Of a DNA stretch of 64,000 nt, positions 39,542-48,174 are shown piece after piece (the first letter of the stretch is position 1; each line of letters begins with the position of its first letter). A model generated the notes under the pieces. It ran no database searches, had not been told where the DNA came from, and was given only the letters and a program-made list of their open reading frames with translations. Origin of the DNA: Halothiobacillus sp. (lineage in GTDB: Bacteria > Pseudomonadota > Gammaproteobacteria > Halothiobacillales > Halothiobacillaceae); the NCBI GenBank assembly GCA_023255735.1, contig JAGDVP010000008.1, forward strand, positions 43,798 through 107,797, read 5' to 3'. The translations under genes and the position numbers were made by a program.

Positions 39542-40794
39542 GAGGGCTGCGGATAGGGCTGATAGGCGGTGCGCGCTACGCCATCGCGTGCGGCAGCTTC
39601 GGCCACGGCGCGGGGCAGGCGTTCGATCAAGCGCGCATCAAAGGGCTTGGGCAGAATATATTGGCGGCCAAATTCCAGCGCGCCGACGCCATAGGCCGCG
39701 CACACCGCTTCGGGCACGGGCTCCCGCGCTAATGCGGCCAGCGCAGTGACGCAGGCGATTTTCATGTTTGGGGTAATGCGGCGGGCTCTGCAATCGAGCG
39801 TGCCGCGAAAAATAAACGGAAAGGCCAGCACGTTGTTGACTTGATTAGGGTAATCGCTGCGCCCGGTCGCCATAATCAGATCATCGCGCACGCTATGAGC
39901 CAGCAGGGGGCTAATTTCCGGGTCGGGATTGGCGAGCGCAAACACCACGGGGCGCGGCGCCATGCTGGCCAGCATCTCGGCGGTGAGTAAATTGGGGGCA
40001 GAAAGGCCGATAAACACATCGGCACCCAAAAGGGCATCCGCGAGGGTTCGATCGGTGGTATCAGCCGCCACCGCGGCGTGATGGGCGGGCAGGTCTGTAA
40101 GGCCTGTGTGCAACACGCCCACTTTATCAACCACCCGCAGTTGCGCACGATTGAGCCCCATATCAAGCAATAGCCGCAAGGTGGCGGTGCCCGCCGCGCC
40201 AGCGCCGACCAGCACCAGCCGAATCTCCTCAAGTTTTTTTCCCTGAATGTGCAGGGCATTAACCAAGCCCGCTGCGATAATAATCGCGGTGCCGTGCTGA
40301 TCATCGTGGAAGACGGGAATATCCATCGCCTCAATCAAGGCTTGCTCGATTTCAAAGCAGCGCGGCGCGGAAATATCTTCTAAATTGATGCCGCCAAAGC
40401 TTGCCCCTAGGCGGCGCACGGTGTCGATAAACTCGGCGGGGTTTTGGGTTTCTACCTCTAAATCGACCGCATCGATATTAGCAAACTGCTTAAACAACAA
40501 TGCCTTGCCTTCCATCACGGGTTTGCTGGCCAGCGCGCCTAAATTGCCCAGCCCCAAAATAGCCGAGCCATCGGAAATCACCGCCACCAAATTACCCTTG
40601 TTGGTGTAGCGATAAGCATCGGCAGGGTTGGCGGCAATGGCGCGCACGGGTTCGGCCACGCCCGGCGAATAGGCCAGCGCTAAATCTTGCGCGGTAGCGG
40701 TGGGTTTGGTAATGGCCGTAGCGGTTTTACCCGGTGTTGGGTGCTCGTGGTAGGCAAGGGCGGCAAGGCGCAGGGCGGTTTGGGCTTCAGTCAT
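39538..40794 (-). CDS. maeB: NAD(P)-dependent malic enzyme
   Basis: Oxidatively decarboxylates malate to pyruvate. I choose the ATG at 40794 (MTEAQTALRLAALAYHEHPTPGKTA); the ORF adds 16 unrelated residues. Motifs are LALAYSPGVAEPVRAI, SDGSAILGLGNLGALASKPVMEGKALLFK, NLEDISAPRCFEIEQAL, VFHDDQHGTAIIIAAGLVNAL and the Rossmann LVGAGAAGTATLRLLLDMG. About 418 residues correspond to the malic enzyme part of MaeB; the C-terminal phosphotransacetylase-like domain found in E. coli MaeB is absent. It overlaps the response-regulator gene by 8 bases. Confidence 0.94.
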   Translation of the reverse strand: MTEAQTALRLAALAYHEHPTPGKTATAITKPTATAQDLALAYSPGVAEPVRAIAANPADAYRYTNKGNLVAVISDGSAILGLGNLGALASKPVMEGKALLFKQFANIDAVDLEVETQNPAEFIDTVRRLGASFGGINLEDISAPRCFEIEQALIEAMDIPVFHDDQHGTAIIIAAGLVNALHIQGKKLEEIRLVLVGAGAAGTATLRLLLDMGLNRAQLRVVDKVGVLHTGLTDLPAHHAAVAADTTDRTLADALLGADVFIGLSAPNLLTAEMLASMAPRPVVFALANPDPEISPLLAHSVRDDLIMATGRSDYPNQVNNVLAFPFIFRGTLDCRARRITPNMKIACVTALAALAREPVPEAVCAAYGVGALEFGRQYILPKPFDARLIERLPRAVAEAAARDGVARTAYQPYPQPS

Positions 40795-42655
40795 GGGTGG
40801 GGTCTTGGTTGCAATAGGATATAGGTGGGTGAATCGGAACAATCGCTGAATGCGCCGGTTTGATAGCGCCCGGCTGGTTTAGCAAGGCCACAAATGCATC
40901 CGGCATGATGGGACGGCTGTAATAATACCCTTGTGCGATGGGGCAGTTAAACGATTTGAGTAATTGTATATCGGCGGCGGTTTCCACGCCCTCGGCGACG
41001 GTGGTGAGCCCCAGTTCTTGCGCCATGCGCACAATGCCGCCCAAAAGCGCGGCCTGACGCGGCTGGGTGGCGGCATTATCGACAAACGAGCGATCAATTT
41101 TTAAGGTTGTAATGGGCAGTTTTTGCAGGTACGAGAATGAAGAATAGCCGGTGCCAAAATCATCCAACGCCACGGATAGACCCAGCGCGCGCAGGCGGTG
41201 GAGCTGTTCAATTACCCAATCAAGCCCGCTCATAAGCGCCGATTCGGTCACTTCAAGCTCAAGATACTGCGGGTCGATTTGATACTGCTTGAGCAAAGCG
41301 TGAATTTCATCAACTAAACTTCCGCCCTTGGCGCGCATTAATTCAAACTGATAACCCGACACGTTCACCGCCACCATCACCGCGCGCCCGCATTCGCGCT
41401 GCATGCGTTGAATAAATTGCAATGCTTGCTCAATCACAAGGAGCCCAATCTGTTCAATTTGGCCTTTTTCTTCGGCCAGCGGGATAAATTCCGCAGGCGA
41501 AACCCAGCCCAGCGTAGGGTGATCCCAGCGCAGTAAGGCCTCGCAGCCCACCACCCTTTCGCGACTTAAATCGACTTTCGGTTGGAATTGCAGAAATAAT
41601 TGCGCAGGGTTGTGGCGCAGCGCGAGACTGAGTTCCCGTTCGACCAAATTGCGGCGCAACGCGGTATCAGCCATAATTTGATTAAACTCAACGAGTAAAT
41701 TGCAGCGCTTGTGCAGGCTGGCAAGCGCAAACCCGGCGCGCCTTATGGCGGCATCAATCGCCGCGGCATCGAGCGCACCCGGCTGCACGGGCGAATACCC
41801 GCCGCGCCCGTGCAAAGACACATCAAAATCAAACTGCGCCACCGAGGTAAACACCGCTTGAGCCAAGCGATCAAACACCGGGCGCACCGCATCGCCGGTG
41901 AACGGCAACACGCACAAAAAAGTTTGCCCGCCCCACACGCCGCACAGCCCCAAGTGATCCTCCATCACCCTATTTAAGCGCGTGGACACGGTGCGAAGGA
42001 ACATATCCACCGATTCCACCCCTTCCATCAGCAAGAGCTGATCGGTATCGGTCACCTCAATTAAGGCGCAAGTGATGCCCTGGTGCGGCTCAAGCGCCAT
42101 CGTATGGATGCGCTCGGTAATCGCCCGCCGATTTAAAAGCCCGGTCACCGAATCATGCGCCGCCAGAAAAGCTAAATCGTGCTCTTTGGCAATTAACGCC
42201 TCGGTTTGCGCGCTGATCGTTTGACCAAACTCATTGAGCTGTTGGCGGGCTTTGGTGTGCAATAAGCGGGTATTTAAGGCGGTTTTAATGCGCTTTAAGG
42301 TTTCATCAAAATCAAAGGGCTTGGTAATAAAATCGATTGCACCGGCATCCAGTGCGGCCTGCCGCGTTTCCCGATCGGTTTGCGCGGTGAGCACAATAAC
42401 GGGCAGGTAATCATCACAGGCTAAATGGGCGCGCAGGGCGGCCATCACGGCGTGGCCGTCCATATCCGGCATGCGAATATCCAGCAGCAACAAATCGAAG
42501 GCTTCTGCTTGCCACCGTGCCACCGCGCGGCGTGCACTTTGCTCGGTAAACACGGCGGTGTAGCCCGCCATAGCTAAAAGCTCGGCCAAAACGGCTAAGT
42601 TGGCGGCATTGTCATCCACAATCAGGATGCGTGCATTGCCTATCGTCTCATCCAT
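40787..42655 (-). CDS. Response regulator with degenerate GGDEF and EAL domains
   Basis: 622 residues. The receiver domain (about 8-125) has the acidic pair in ILIVDDN and the phospho-acceptor in LLLLDIRMPDMDG. A GGDEF-like domain (about 165-325) reads WGGQTF where the active motif should be, so it is unlikely to make c-di-GMP. The EAL domain (about 350-600) looks active: CEALLRWDHP, VNVSGYQF, LEVTESALM, LDDFGTGYSSFSYLQ, LKIDRSFV and TVAEGVET are present. It probably degrades c-di-GMP under control of the hybrid kinase, whose stop codon lies two bases upstream. Confidence 0.93.
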   Translation of the reverse strand: MDETIGNARILIVDDNAANLAVLAELLAMAGYTAVFTEQSARRAVARWQAEAFDLLLLDIRMPDMDGHAVMAALRAHLACDDYLPVIVLTAQTDRETRQAALDAGAIDFITKPFDFDETLKRIKTALNTRLLHTKARQQLNEFGQTISAQTEALIAKEHDLAFLAAHDSVTGLLNRRAITERIHTMALEPHQGITCALIEVTDTDQLLLMEGVESVDMFLRTVSTRLNRVMEDHLGLCGVWGGQTFLCVLPFTGDAVRPVFDRLAQAVFTSVAQFDFDVSLHGRGGYSPVQPGALDAAAIDAAIRRAGFALASLHKRCNLLVEFNQIMADTALRRNLVERELSLALRHNPAQLFLQFQPKVDLSRERVVGCEALLRWDHPTLGWVSPAEFIPLAEEKGQIEQIGLLVIEQALQFIQRMQRECGRAVMVAVNVSGYQFELMRAKGGSLVDEIHALLKQYQIDPQYLELEVTESALMSGLDWVIEQLHRLRALGLSVALDDFGTGYSSFSYLQKLPITTLKIDRSFVDNAATQPRQAALLGGIVRMAQELGLTTVAEGVETAADIQLLKSFNCPIAQGYYYSRPIMPDAFVALLNQPGAIKPAHSAIVPIHPPISYCNQDPTHD

Positions 42656-42657
42656 CG

Positions 42658-45600
42658 CTAGTTTCTCGCACCCAGCACGCGGGCTGCCGTGGCATCAAAT
42701 AAAGTCATTAATTCGGGCAAGTTTAACGGTTTGGTGAGATAGCCCGCAAACAAGCCCGATGCCTGCGCCGCCCCCATTGAGGGCACCGTGGCATCGGCTG
42801 AGAGCGCTAAAATGGGAATCTCGCGGGTCTCAGTCCATTTTTTCAAGCGCGCCGCCGCCTGATGGCCAGAAATACCGGGCAAGTTAATGTCCATTAAAAT
42901 TAAATCGGGGTGCGGGGTGGCAAGCGCGAGCTCCAAGCCTTGCTCGCCGGTGTGTGCTAACACCAACGTGACATCATCGCGCTCATCGACAATATCCTGC
43001 ATTAGTACGCGGTTATCGGCGTTGTCTTCCACATAAAGCACCCGAATTTGGGGGGTATTGTGCATCAAGTCTGGAGCTGCTGGCGCCGCCGCTGGGGCGG
43101 CCGGGGCATCCAGCGCGGCCAGCGCATCGGCTTGGCTCATCGGCAGCCACAGGGTGAAGGTGGTGCCAACGCCCGCCTCGCTTGTAAACTCAAGCGTGCC
43201 GCCCATGAGCTCCACCAGCTGCTTGGTTATCATCAAACCAATGCCGGTGCCTTCAATGTGGCTACTTTCTTGGCCTAAGCGCTCAAAGGCGCGAAACAGC
43301 CGATGCTGTTTGTCTGCCGCAATGCCAATGCCCGTATCCTCGATGGCTAAGCCGATCAAAGTGCCCGCATCGCCCATTTGCCGCGCCGGTAAGCAGCGGA
43401 TAAATACCTTACCTTGGGGGCGATTGTATTTAATGGCATTGGTAAGCAGGTTGAGTAACACCTGTTTGCTGCGGGTTAAATCCACCCGCACCACGCCACA
43501 CGGCACGCCTTGTAGGCAATTAATCAGGCTGATGCCTGCGGTGCTGGCCACCTCATCCACCATGAGCATGGCCTCATCAACTAATCCTGCCAGATCAATC
43601 GGTTCAAGTGATAGGGTGATTTCACCGGCCTCAATTTTGGCTAAATTCAGCACATCGTTAACCAAGCTCAGTAAATGCTGGCCGGCTTTCAGAATGTGCG
43701 CCACAAAGCCTTGCTGTTTTTCAGATAATAGCTCCTTGCGGCTCGCGGCCATGAGCTGGGCAAAGCCCAAAATCGCATTCAGTGGGGTGCGCAGCTCATG
43801 CGACATGCTTGATAAAAAAGCCGATTTACTTTGGTTGGCGCGCTCGGCCTGCTCTTTGCTGACCACCAGCGCTTGCTCAAAACGCGCGCGTTCCTGCCGC
43901 TCGCGCAGGCTCGTTATCATAATGGCGCAGGTGCTCGTCAGGGGCGCCAAAAATTCGGCCAATTCATGGCTTACGCCTTCGCTGCGATTGGCAATGGCCA
44001 CCACACCCACCAGTTCATCACCCTTAAAAAGCGGAATCCCAAGGTAGTTATCAAGCAAGGGATGCCCCGGCGGAAAACCGCCGCGCCGCGCATCACCCGC
44101 CAAATGGGGCACCACCACCGGCTCTTGCGATTTCATCACCAAGCCAATTAAATTATTGGGATTGCAAAACAGCATATCCCCGGCCATGACGCGCGCAAAC
44201 AAAGCATCCGACTCGGCGCTCCAAGATAGATTGGTGATGGCATGAATTTTAAGGCAGGGATCGGGCTGAATGCCAAACAGTACCTCGCCGATAAAGCCAA
44301 ATTCCGCACCGGTGACGCCAAGCAATTGCGCCAGCATCATAGGCCATGACTCTTGATTCGTTTGCGTATCCAGAAACGATTGCACCACGTGATTCACGCC
44401 ATCGAGCAACTGGCGCTGGCGCACGAGCTTGGCTTGGGCTTGGGTAGCAAGCGTCACGTCTTGCGTGACCCCCACAATCTCGACCGGCTGGCCGAACTCA
44501 TCACACAGCACATGGCCTTTAGCACGAAGGCAGCGGGTGCGATCATGGGTTAAATACTCAAACTCAAAATGGCGCGCTTCGGCAGCGGCGGCGGCAAACT
44601 CCGCATCAATGGCCGCGTGAAACTCTGGCGCGATGAGCGCGCGCAGCGCTGCATGTGGGAGCATTTTTGTGTTTTCAGGCAAACCCAAAATCCGCGCAAA
44701 GCCTGGGCTAATCTCGATTTCACCGCGAGCGGGGCTCAACGACCAAAAGCCGATTTGGGCAAATTGCTCACCCAGCACACGGATCTCATCGGCGCGCGAT
44801 AAGGCTTGCGCCATGTTGCTTAAATTGGTGACATCTTGCCCAAGGGTAACCACGCCCACCGTCAGGCCGTTTTCATCCCGTAGCGGCGATTTAGTGGTTT
44901 CAAATACGTGGGGCTCACCGTGCAATACGACGGGGGTACGAAAGGTGTGTGCCTCGCCTGTCGCCATGACCTGCGCGTTGGCCACTTCATTCATTGTCAC
45001 GGCGGATGCGGGGAGAAATTCACGCGAATTTTTACCCAGCAAATCGGCAGGCTTTTGGCCGAGCCCTGCCGCAAAGGCTTGATTGGCGAGCAGCAGCACG
45101 CCGTCGCGATCCACCGCTGCAATCGGGTTAACCGAGCTATCAATCACCGAGCGCAGCAAAGCGCGCTCGGTGGCTAACGCCGCCTCAGCAGCGGCTTGCT
45201 CACTTAAATCGGAAATAAACCCCACAAAGTGGCTTGCGCCCTCAATCTGAATTTCACTCACCGCGAGTTGAAACGGGAACGTTGAGCCATCTCGGCGCAG
45301 ACCGCGCACCGCACGCCCCACCCCAATCACTTTTGGCTCGCGCGTCGCCAAATACTGCAACAAATAGCCATCATGCGCCGAGCGCCACGGCTCGGGCATC
45401 AGCATCGAGACGTTTTGCCCGATAAGCTCAAAGGCGGGGTAACCAAACAAACGCTCGGCACTGGGGTTGGCCGCCTCCATCACGCCCTCGGCGTTAATCC
45501 GCACGATGCCGAGCGCCGCCGTTTGCAAAATGGCCTTCAGCTCTAGCCCCATGGCGGCGAGCGGTTTTTGCTGCGCCATAAGCCTGACTGAATCGAGCTG

Positions 45601-46098
45601 AAACTGCAAGGTGGCCGAGAGCTGCACGGCAAAATCATCCAGCAATTGAATTTCATCTTTGCTCAGCGCACGCGGCTTGGTATCCATAATGCACAAGGTG
45701 CCGACCGCATAAGCGCCATCCAGCACCAAAGGCGCACCGGCATAAAAGCGGATGCCGAGCGCCCCTGTCACCATGGGGGAATTTTGTGAGCGCGCATCTT
45801 GCGTGGTGTCGCTAATCACCAAGGGCGCAAACGGCGGCAGCAAGGCATGCGAGCAAATCGCTAAATCGCGGGCTATCTCGCGCATCGGCAAGCCATGCAC
45901 CGCACGAAATCGCTGATGGGTTTCATCCGCCAGCGCCATCAGCGCAATGGGCGCGCCAAACACGCGCCGCAGAATGTCTACCTTGCGCGTAAACACTAAA
46001 TCATCGGCAGAATCAAATAGCGCCAACTCCTGCAGCACCCGCAACCGCGCCGCTTCATTCGCGGGGCGGGGCGCTTTCATATGATTGGGTTCATCCAT
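42658..46098 (-). CDS. Hybrid sensor histidine kinase (GAF-PAS-PAS-PAS-GAF-HisKA-HATPase-REC)
   Basis: 1146 residues, apparently cytoplasmic because no membrane helix is seen. An N-terminal GAF domain (about 20-170, FGAPIALMALADETHQRFRAVHG) is followed by several PAS domains (about 190-560; GYPAFELIGQNVSMLMPEP, QKPADLLGKNSREFLPAS and FEFEYLTHDRTRCLRAKG). A second GAF follows (about 585-740). The phospho-acceptor helix is FLSSMSHELRTPLNAILGFAQLM near residue 775, the ATPase domain has LLTNAIKYNRPQG and DTGIGIAADKQHRLF, and the C-terminal receiver has LILMDINLPGISG. It probably feeds the adjacent EAL regulator. The signal is unknown. Confidence 0.94.
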   Translation of the reverse strand: MDEPNHMKAPRPANEAARLRVLQELALFDSADDLVFTRKVDILRRVFGAPIALMALADETHQRFRAVHGLPMREIARDLAICSHALLPPFAPLVISDTTQDARSQNSPMVTGALGIRFYAGAPLVLDGAYAVGTLCIMDTKPRALSKDEIQLLDDFAVQLSATLQFQLDSVRLMAQQKPLAAMGLELKAILQTAALGIVRINAEGVMEAANPSAERLFGYPAFELIGQNVSMLMPEPWRSAHDGYLLQYLATREPKVIGVGRAVRGLRRDGSTFPFQLAVSEIQIEGASHFVGFISDLSEQAAAEAALATERALLRSVIDSSVNPIAAVDRDGVLLLANQAFAAGLGQKPADLLGKNSREFLPASAVTMNEVANAQVMATGEAHTFRTPVVLHGEPHVFETTKSPLRDENGLTVGVVTLGQDVTNLSNMAQALSRADEIRVLGEQFAQIGFWSLSPARGEIEISPGFARILGLPENTKMLPHAALRALIAPEFHAAIDAEFAAAAAEARHFEFEYLTHDRTRCLRAKGHVLCDEFGQPVEIVGVTQDVTLATQAQAKLVRQRQLLDGVNHVVQSFLDTQTNQESWPMMLAQLLGVTGAEFGFIGEVLFGIQPDPCLKIHAITNLSWSAESDALFARVMAGDMLFCNPNNLIGLVMKSQEPVVVPHLAGDARRGGFPPGHPLLDNYLGIPLFKGDELVGVVAIANRSEGVSHELAEFLAPLTSTCAIMITSLRERQERARFEQALVVSKEQAERANQSKSAFLSSMSHELRTPLNAILGFAQLMAASRKELLSEKQQGFVAHILKAGQHLLSLVNDVLNLAKIEAGEITLSLEPIDLAGLVDEAMLMVDEVASTAGISLINCLQGVPCGVVRVDLTRSKQVLLNLLTNAIKYNRPQGKVFIRCLPARQMGDAGTLIGLAIEDTGIGIAADKQHRLFRAFERLGQESSHIEGTGIGLMITKQLVELMGGTLEFTSEAGVGTTFTLWLPMSQADALAALDAPAAPAAAPAAPDLMHNTPQIRVLYVEDNADNRVLMQDIVDERDDVTLVLAHTGEQGLELALATPHPDLILMDINLPGISGHQAAARLKKWTETREIPILALSADATVPSMGAAQASGLFAGYLTKPLNLPELMTLFDATAARVLGARN

Positions 46099-46198
46099 AA
46101 ATATTGCTTTTACCTCGCAATGTGCTGGCCATGCGTGTTCGGCTCCGCCCAGCGTGGGGCGTCAAATGTCAGAACAGTTGCCCTGTCAGTCACAATAA

Positions 46199-46238
46199 CA
46201 AAAAAACCGAAATGGCAATCGAGCAATTCCGGTTTTAA
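46199..46238 (-). terminator. Terminator after the OmpA-like gene
   Basis: On the minus strand AAAACCGGAATTGC and GCCATTTCGGTTTT form an imperfect stem, followed by a long T-run. It lies about 40 bases after the stop of the OmpA-like gene. Confidence 0.7.
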
Positions 46239-46276
46239 TTCAGCGCGTAACAATTATTTACATTAACGCGGGGGCA

Positions 46277-46927
46277 TCACTGCGCGGGCACAATCAAAAT
46301 ATCCACCCGGCGATTTTGCGCCCGGCCTTGTTCAGTGGCGTTGCTGGCAATGGGCTTGGTCATGCCGTAACCAATGGCCTGAATCCGATTATAAGGCACG
46401 CCATATTGCGATAAGGCGCTGGCCACACTTTGCGCCCGGTTTTGCGACAACTGCTGGTTATACGCGGCAGAACCGGTGGAATCGGTGTTGCCCTCTACCC
46501 GCACCATCGTGCCGGGGTATTGATTAATGCTTTGCGCCAAATTTTGCAGCACAGGCATAAATTGCGGATTGAGCGTGGCGCTGTTGGTGGCAAAGGTAAT
46601 CGCCTCGGGCGCTTGCAAATGAATGCCATCGCCTTGGCGCTGTACTTCAACCCCAGTATTAGCCATTTGCTGCTGCAATTGCGCGGCTTGCTTATCCATT
46701 TGGTTGCCAAGCAAGCCCCCAATCCCCGCGCCCACCGCCGCGCCAATCAAGGTGCCGCCCGTTTTGTTGCCACTGCCGGCAATTAAATTACCCGCCAACG
46801 CGCCCACACCCGCGCCCACGGTGGCACCCGTTGTGGTGCGGCCATATTCACCCTGATAGGGGTTTTGTGCGCAACCCGCTAATACGGTTAAAGAGGCCGC
46901 CAAACTCATCATCATGATTTTTTTCAT
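46277..46927 (-). CDS. OmpA-family lipoprotein (YiaD-like)
   Basis: 216 residues. The signal MKKIMMMSLAASLTVLAGCAQ contains a lipobox (LAGC), predicting an outer-membrane lipoprotein. A glycine-zipper region follows (TTGATVGAGVGALAGNLIAGSGNKTGGTLIGAAVGAGIGGLLG). The C-terminal OmpA domain binds peptidoglycan: TFATNSATLNPQFMPVLQNLAQSINQYPGTMVRVEGNTDSTGSAAYNQQLSQNRAQSVASAL...QGRAQNRRVDI. It likely helps anchor the outer membrane to the cell wall. Confidence 0.94.
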   Translation of the reverse strand: MKKIMMMSLAASLTVLAGCAQNPYQGEYGRTTTGATVGAGVGALAGNLIAGSGNKTGGTLIGAAVGAGIGGLLGNQMDKQAAQLQQQMANTGVEVQRQGDGIHLQAPEAITFATNSATLNPQFMPVLQNLAQSINQYPGTMVRVEGNTDSTGSAAYNQQLSQNRAQSVASALSQYGVPYNRIQAIGYGMTKPIASNATEQGRAQNRRVDILIVPAQ

Positions 46928-46963
46928 CGGTCATTCCTCAGCGTGTGATTAAAAAATTTAAAT

Positions 46964-48082
46964 TTACCCGTCTACTCTCGGCAGGTTTGCGAGCGCTGTC
47001 AACAAAGCCGCCACGTGATCGACCGTGTGCGCCGCGCTGAATGTTACCCGCAACCGCGCCGAGCCTGCGGGCACGGTCGGCGGGCGGATGGCGGGCACCC
47101 AAAATCCCGCTTGTGCCAGAGATTGCGCGGCAGCTAACGCCGCCGAACTTGCCCCGATCAGCACGGGCTGAATCGGGGTATCTGAGGCCATAAGGCGCCA
47201 GCCCGCCGGCATACCCTGCTTGAACTGCTCAACCCGCGCGCGCCACGCGGCGCGCAAATCATCGCCCGCTTGCACCAAGCGCAAGCTGGTTTGGGTGGCA
47301 AAAGCCAAAGCCGGCGGCTGTGCGGTAGTGAACACATAGCTGCGGGCGCGTTGCATAATCACCTCGATGGGTTGCGCGGCGCCAGCGATAAACGCGCCCG
47401 CCGACCCAAAGGCCTTGCCGAGCGTGCCCACCTGCAACAGATAGTCCGGCACGCCGCGACAGGTTAAGCCCAACTGCGCGAGCGAGCCCCGCCCCGCCCC
47501 GCCCCAAACACCAAATCCGTGGGCATCATCAACCACAAGCCAGGCATCAAATTCTTCCGCCAGCGCCATTAATGTCGATAACGGCGCCACATCGCCATCC
47601 ATGCTAAAAACCCCATCGGTGAGGATCATTTTCACCCCCTCGGCCCGCATTAATTGCCGCCTTGCATCGTTCATATCCGCGTGACGATAGCGTAACAGCG
47701 TAGCGCCTGAAAGCTTGGCGGCATCATTGAGCGAGGCATGGTTGAGCTTGTCCGCAATCACCGTGTCACCCCGCCCCACCAAGCCGCCCACCACGGCTAA
47801 ATTGGCCATATAGCCCGTGGATAAAAGCAAGGCACGCGGCACGGCCAGCCAATCAGCCAGTAAGAATTCCAGCTCAGAATGCGGCTCAAAATGGCCATTC
47901 ACCAAGTGCGCCGCGCCCGCGCCCACGCCCCAGCGCGCCGCGCCCTGCTGCAAGGCCGCCACGAGCCTTGGGTGATTGGCTAACCCCAAATAATCGTTAC
48001 TGCAAAACGTGATGCGCGCCTGCCCATTGATTTGCATCACCGCAGCTTGCGGGCTTTGCGCTATATGCAGTTTGCGCTCCAA
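46964..48082 (-). CDS. bioF: 8-amino-7-oxononanoate synthase
   Basis: PLP enzyme joining pimeloyl-thioester and alanine in biotin synthesis. Motifs are TFCSNDYLGLANHPRLV, HASLNDAAKLSGA, LVVDDAHGFGVWG and the PLP lysine in GTLGKAFGSAGAF. The track start is a TTG. However, the frame is open upstream and encodes DWTQWLNARRAEGLERKLHIA, which is what the family has at this position, and there is no ATG, GTG or TTG before it. An AUC at 48133 (nine bases after GAGG) or an AUU at 48142 may be the true start, adding 17-20 residues. No other biotin genes are nearby. Confidence 0.9.
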   Translation of the reverse strand: MERKLHIAQSPQAAVMQINGQARITFCSNDYLGLANHPRLVAALQQGAARWGVGAGAAHLVNGHFEPHSELEFLLADWLAVPRALLLSTGYMANLAVVGGLVGRGDTVIADKLNHASLNDAAKLSGATLLRYRHADMNDARRQLMRAEGVKMILTDGVFSMDGDVAPLSTLMALAEEFDAWLVVDDAHGFGVWGGAGRGSLAQLGLTCRGVPDYLLQVGTLGKAFGSAGAFIAGAAQPIEVIMQRARSYVFTTAQPPALAFATQTSLRLVQAGDDLRAAWRARVEQFKQGMPAGWRLMASDTPIQPVLIGASSAALAAAQSLAQAGFWVPAIRPPTVPAGSARLRVTFSAAHTVDHVAALLTALANLPRVDG

Positions 48083-48174
48083 GCCTTCAGCGCGGCGGGC
48101 ATTTAACCACTGTGTCCAATCGCGGGTTGTGATAACTTCAATCCTCTTAAATAACCTTAAAACAGCCTATTTTT

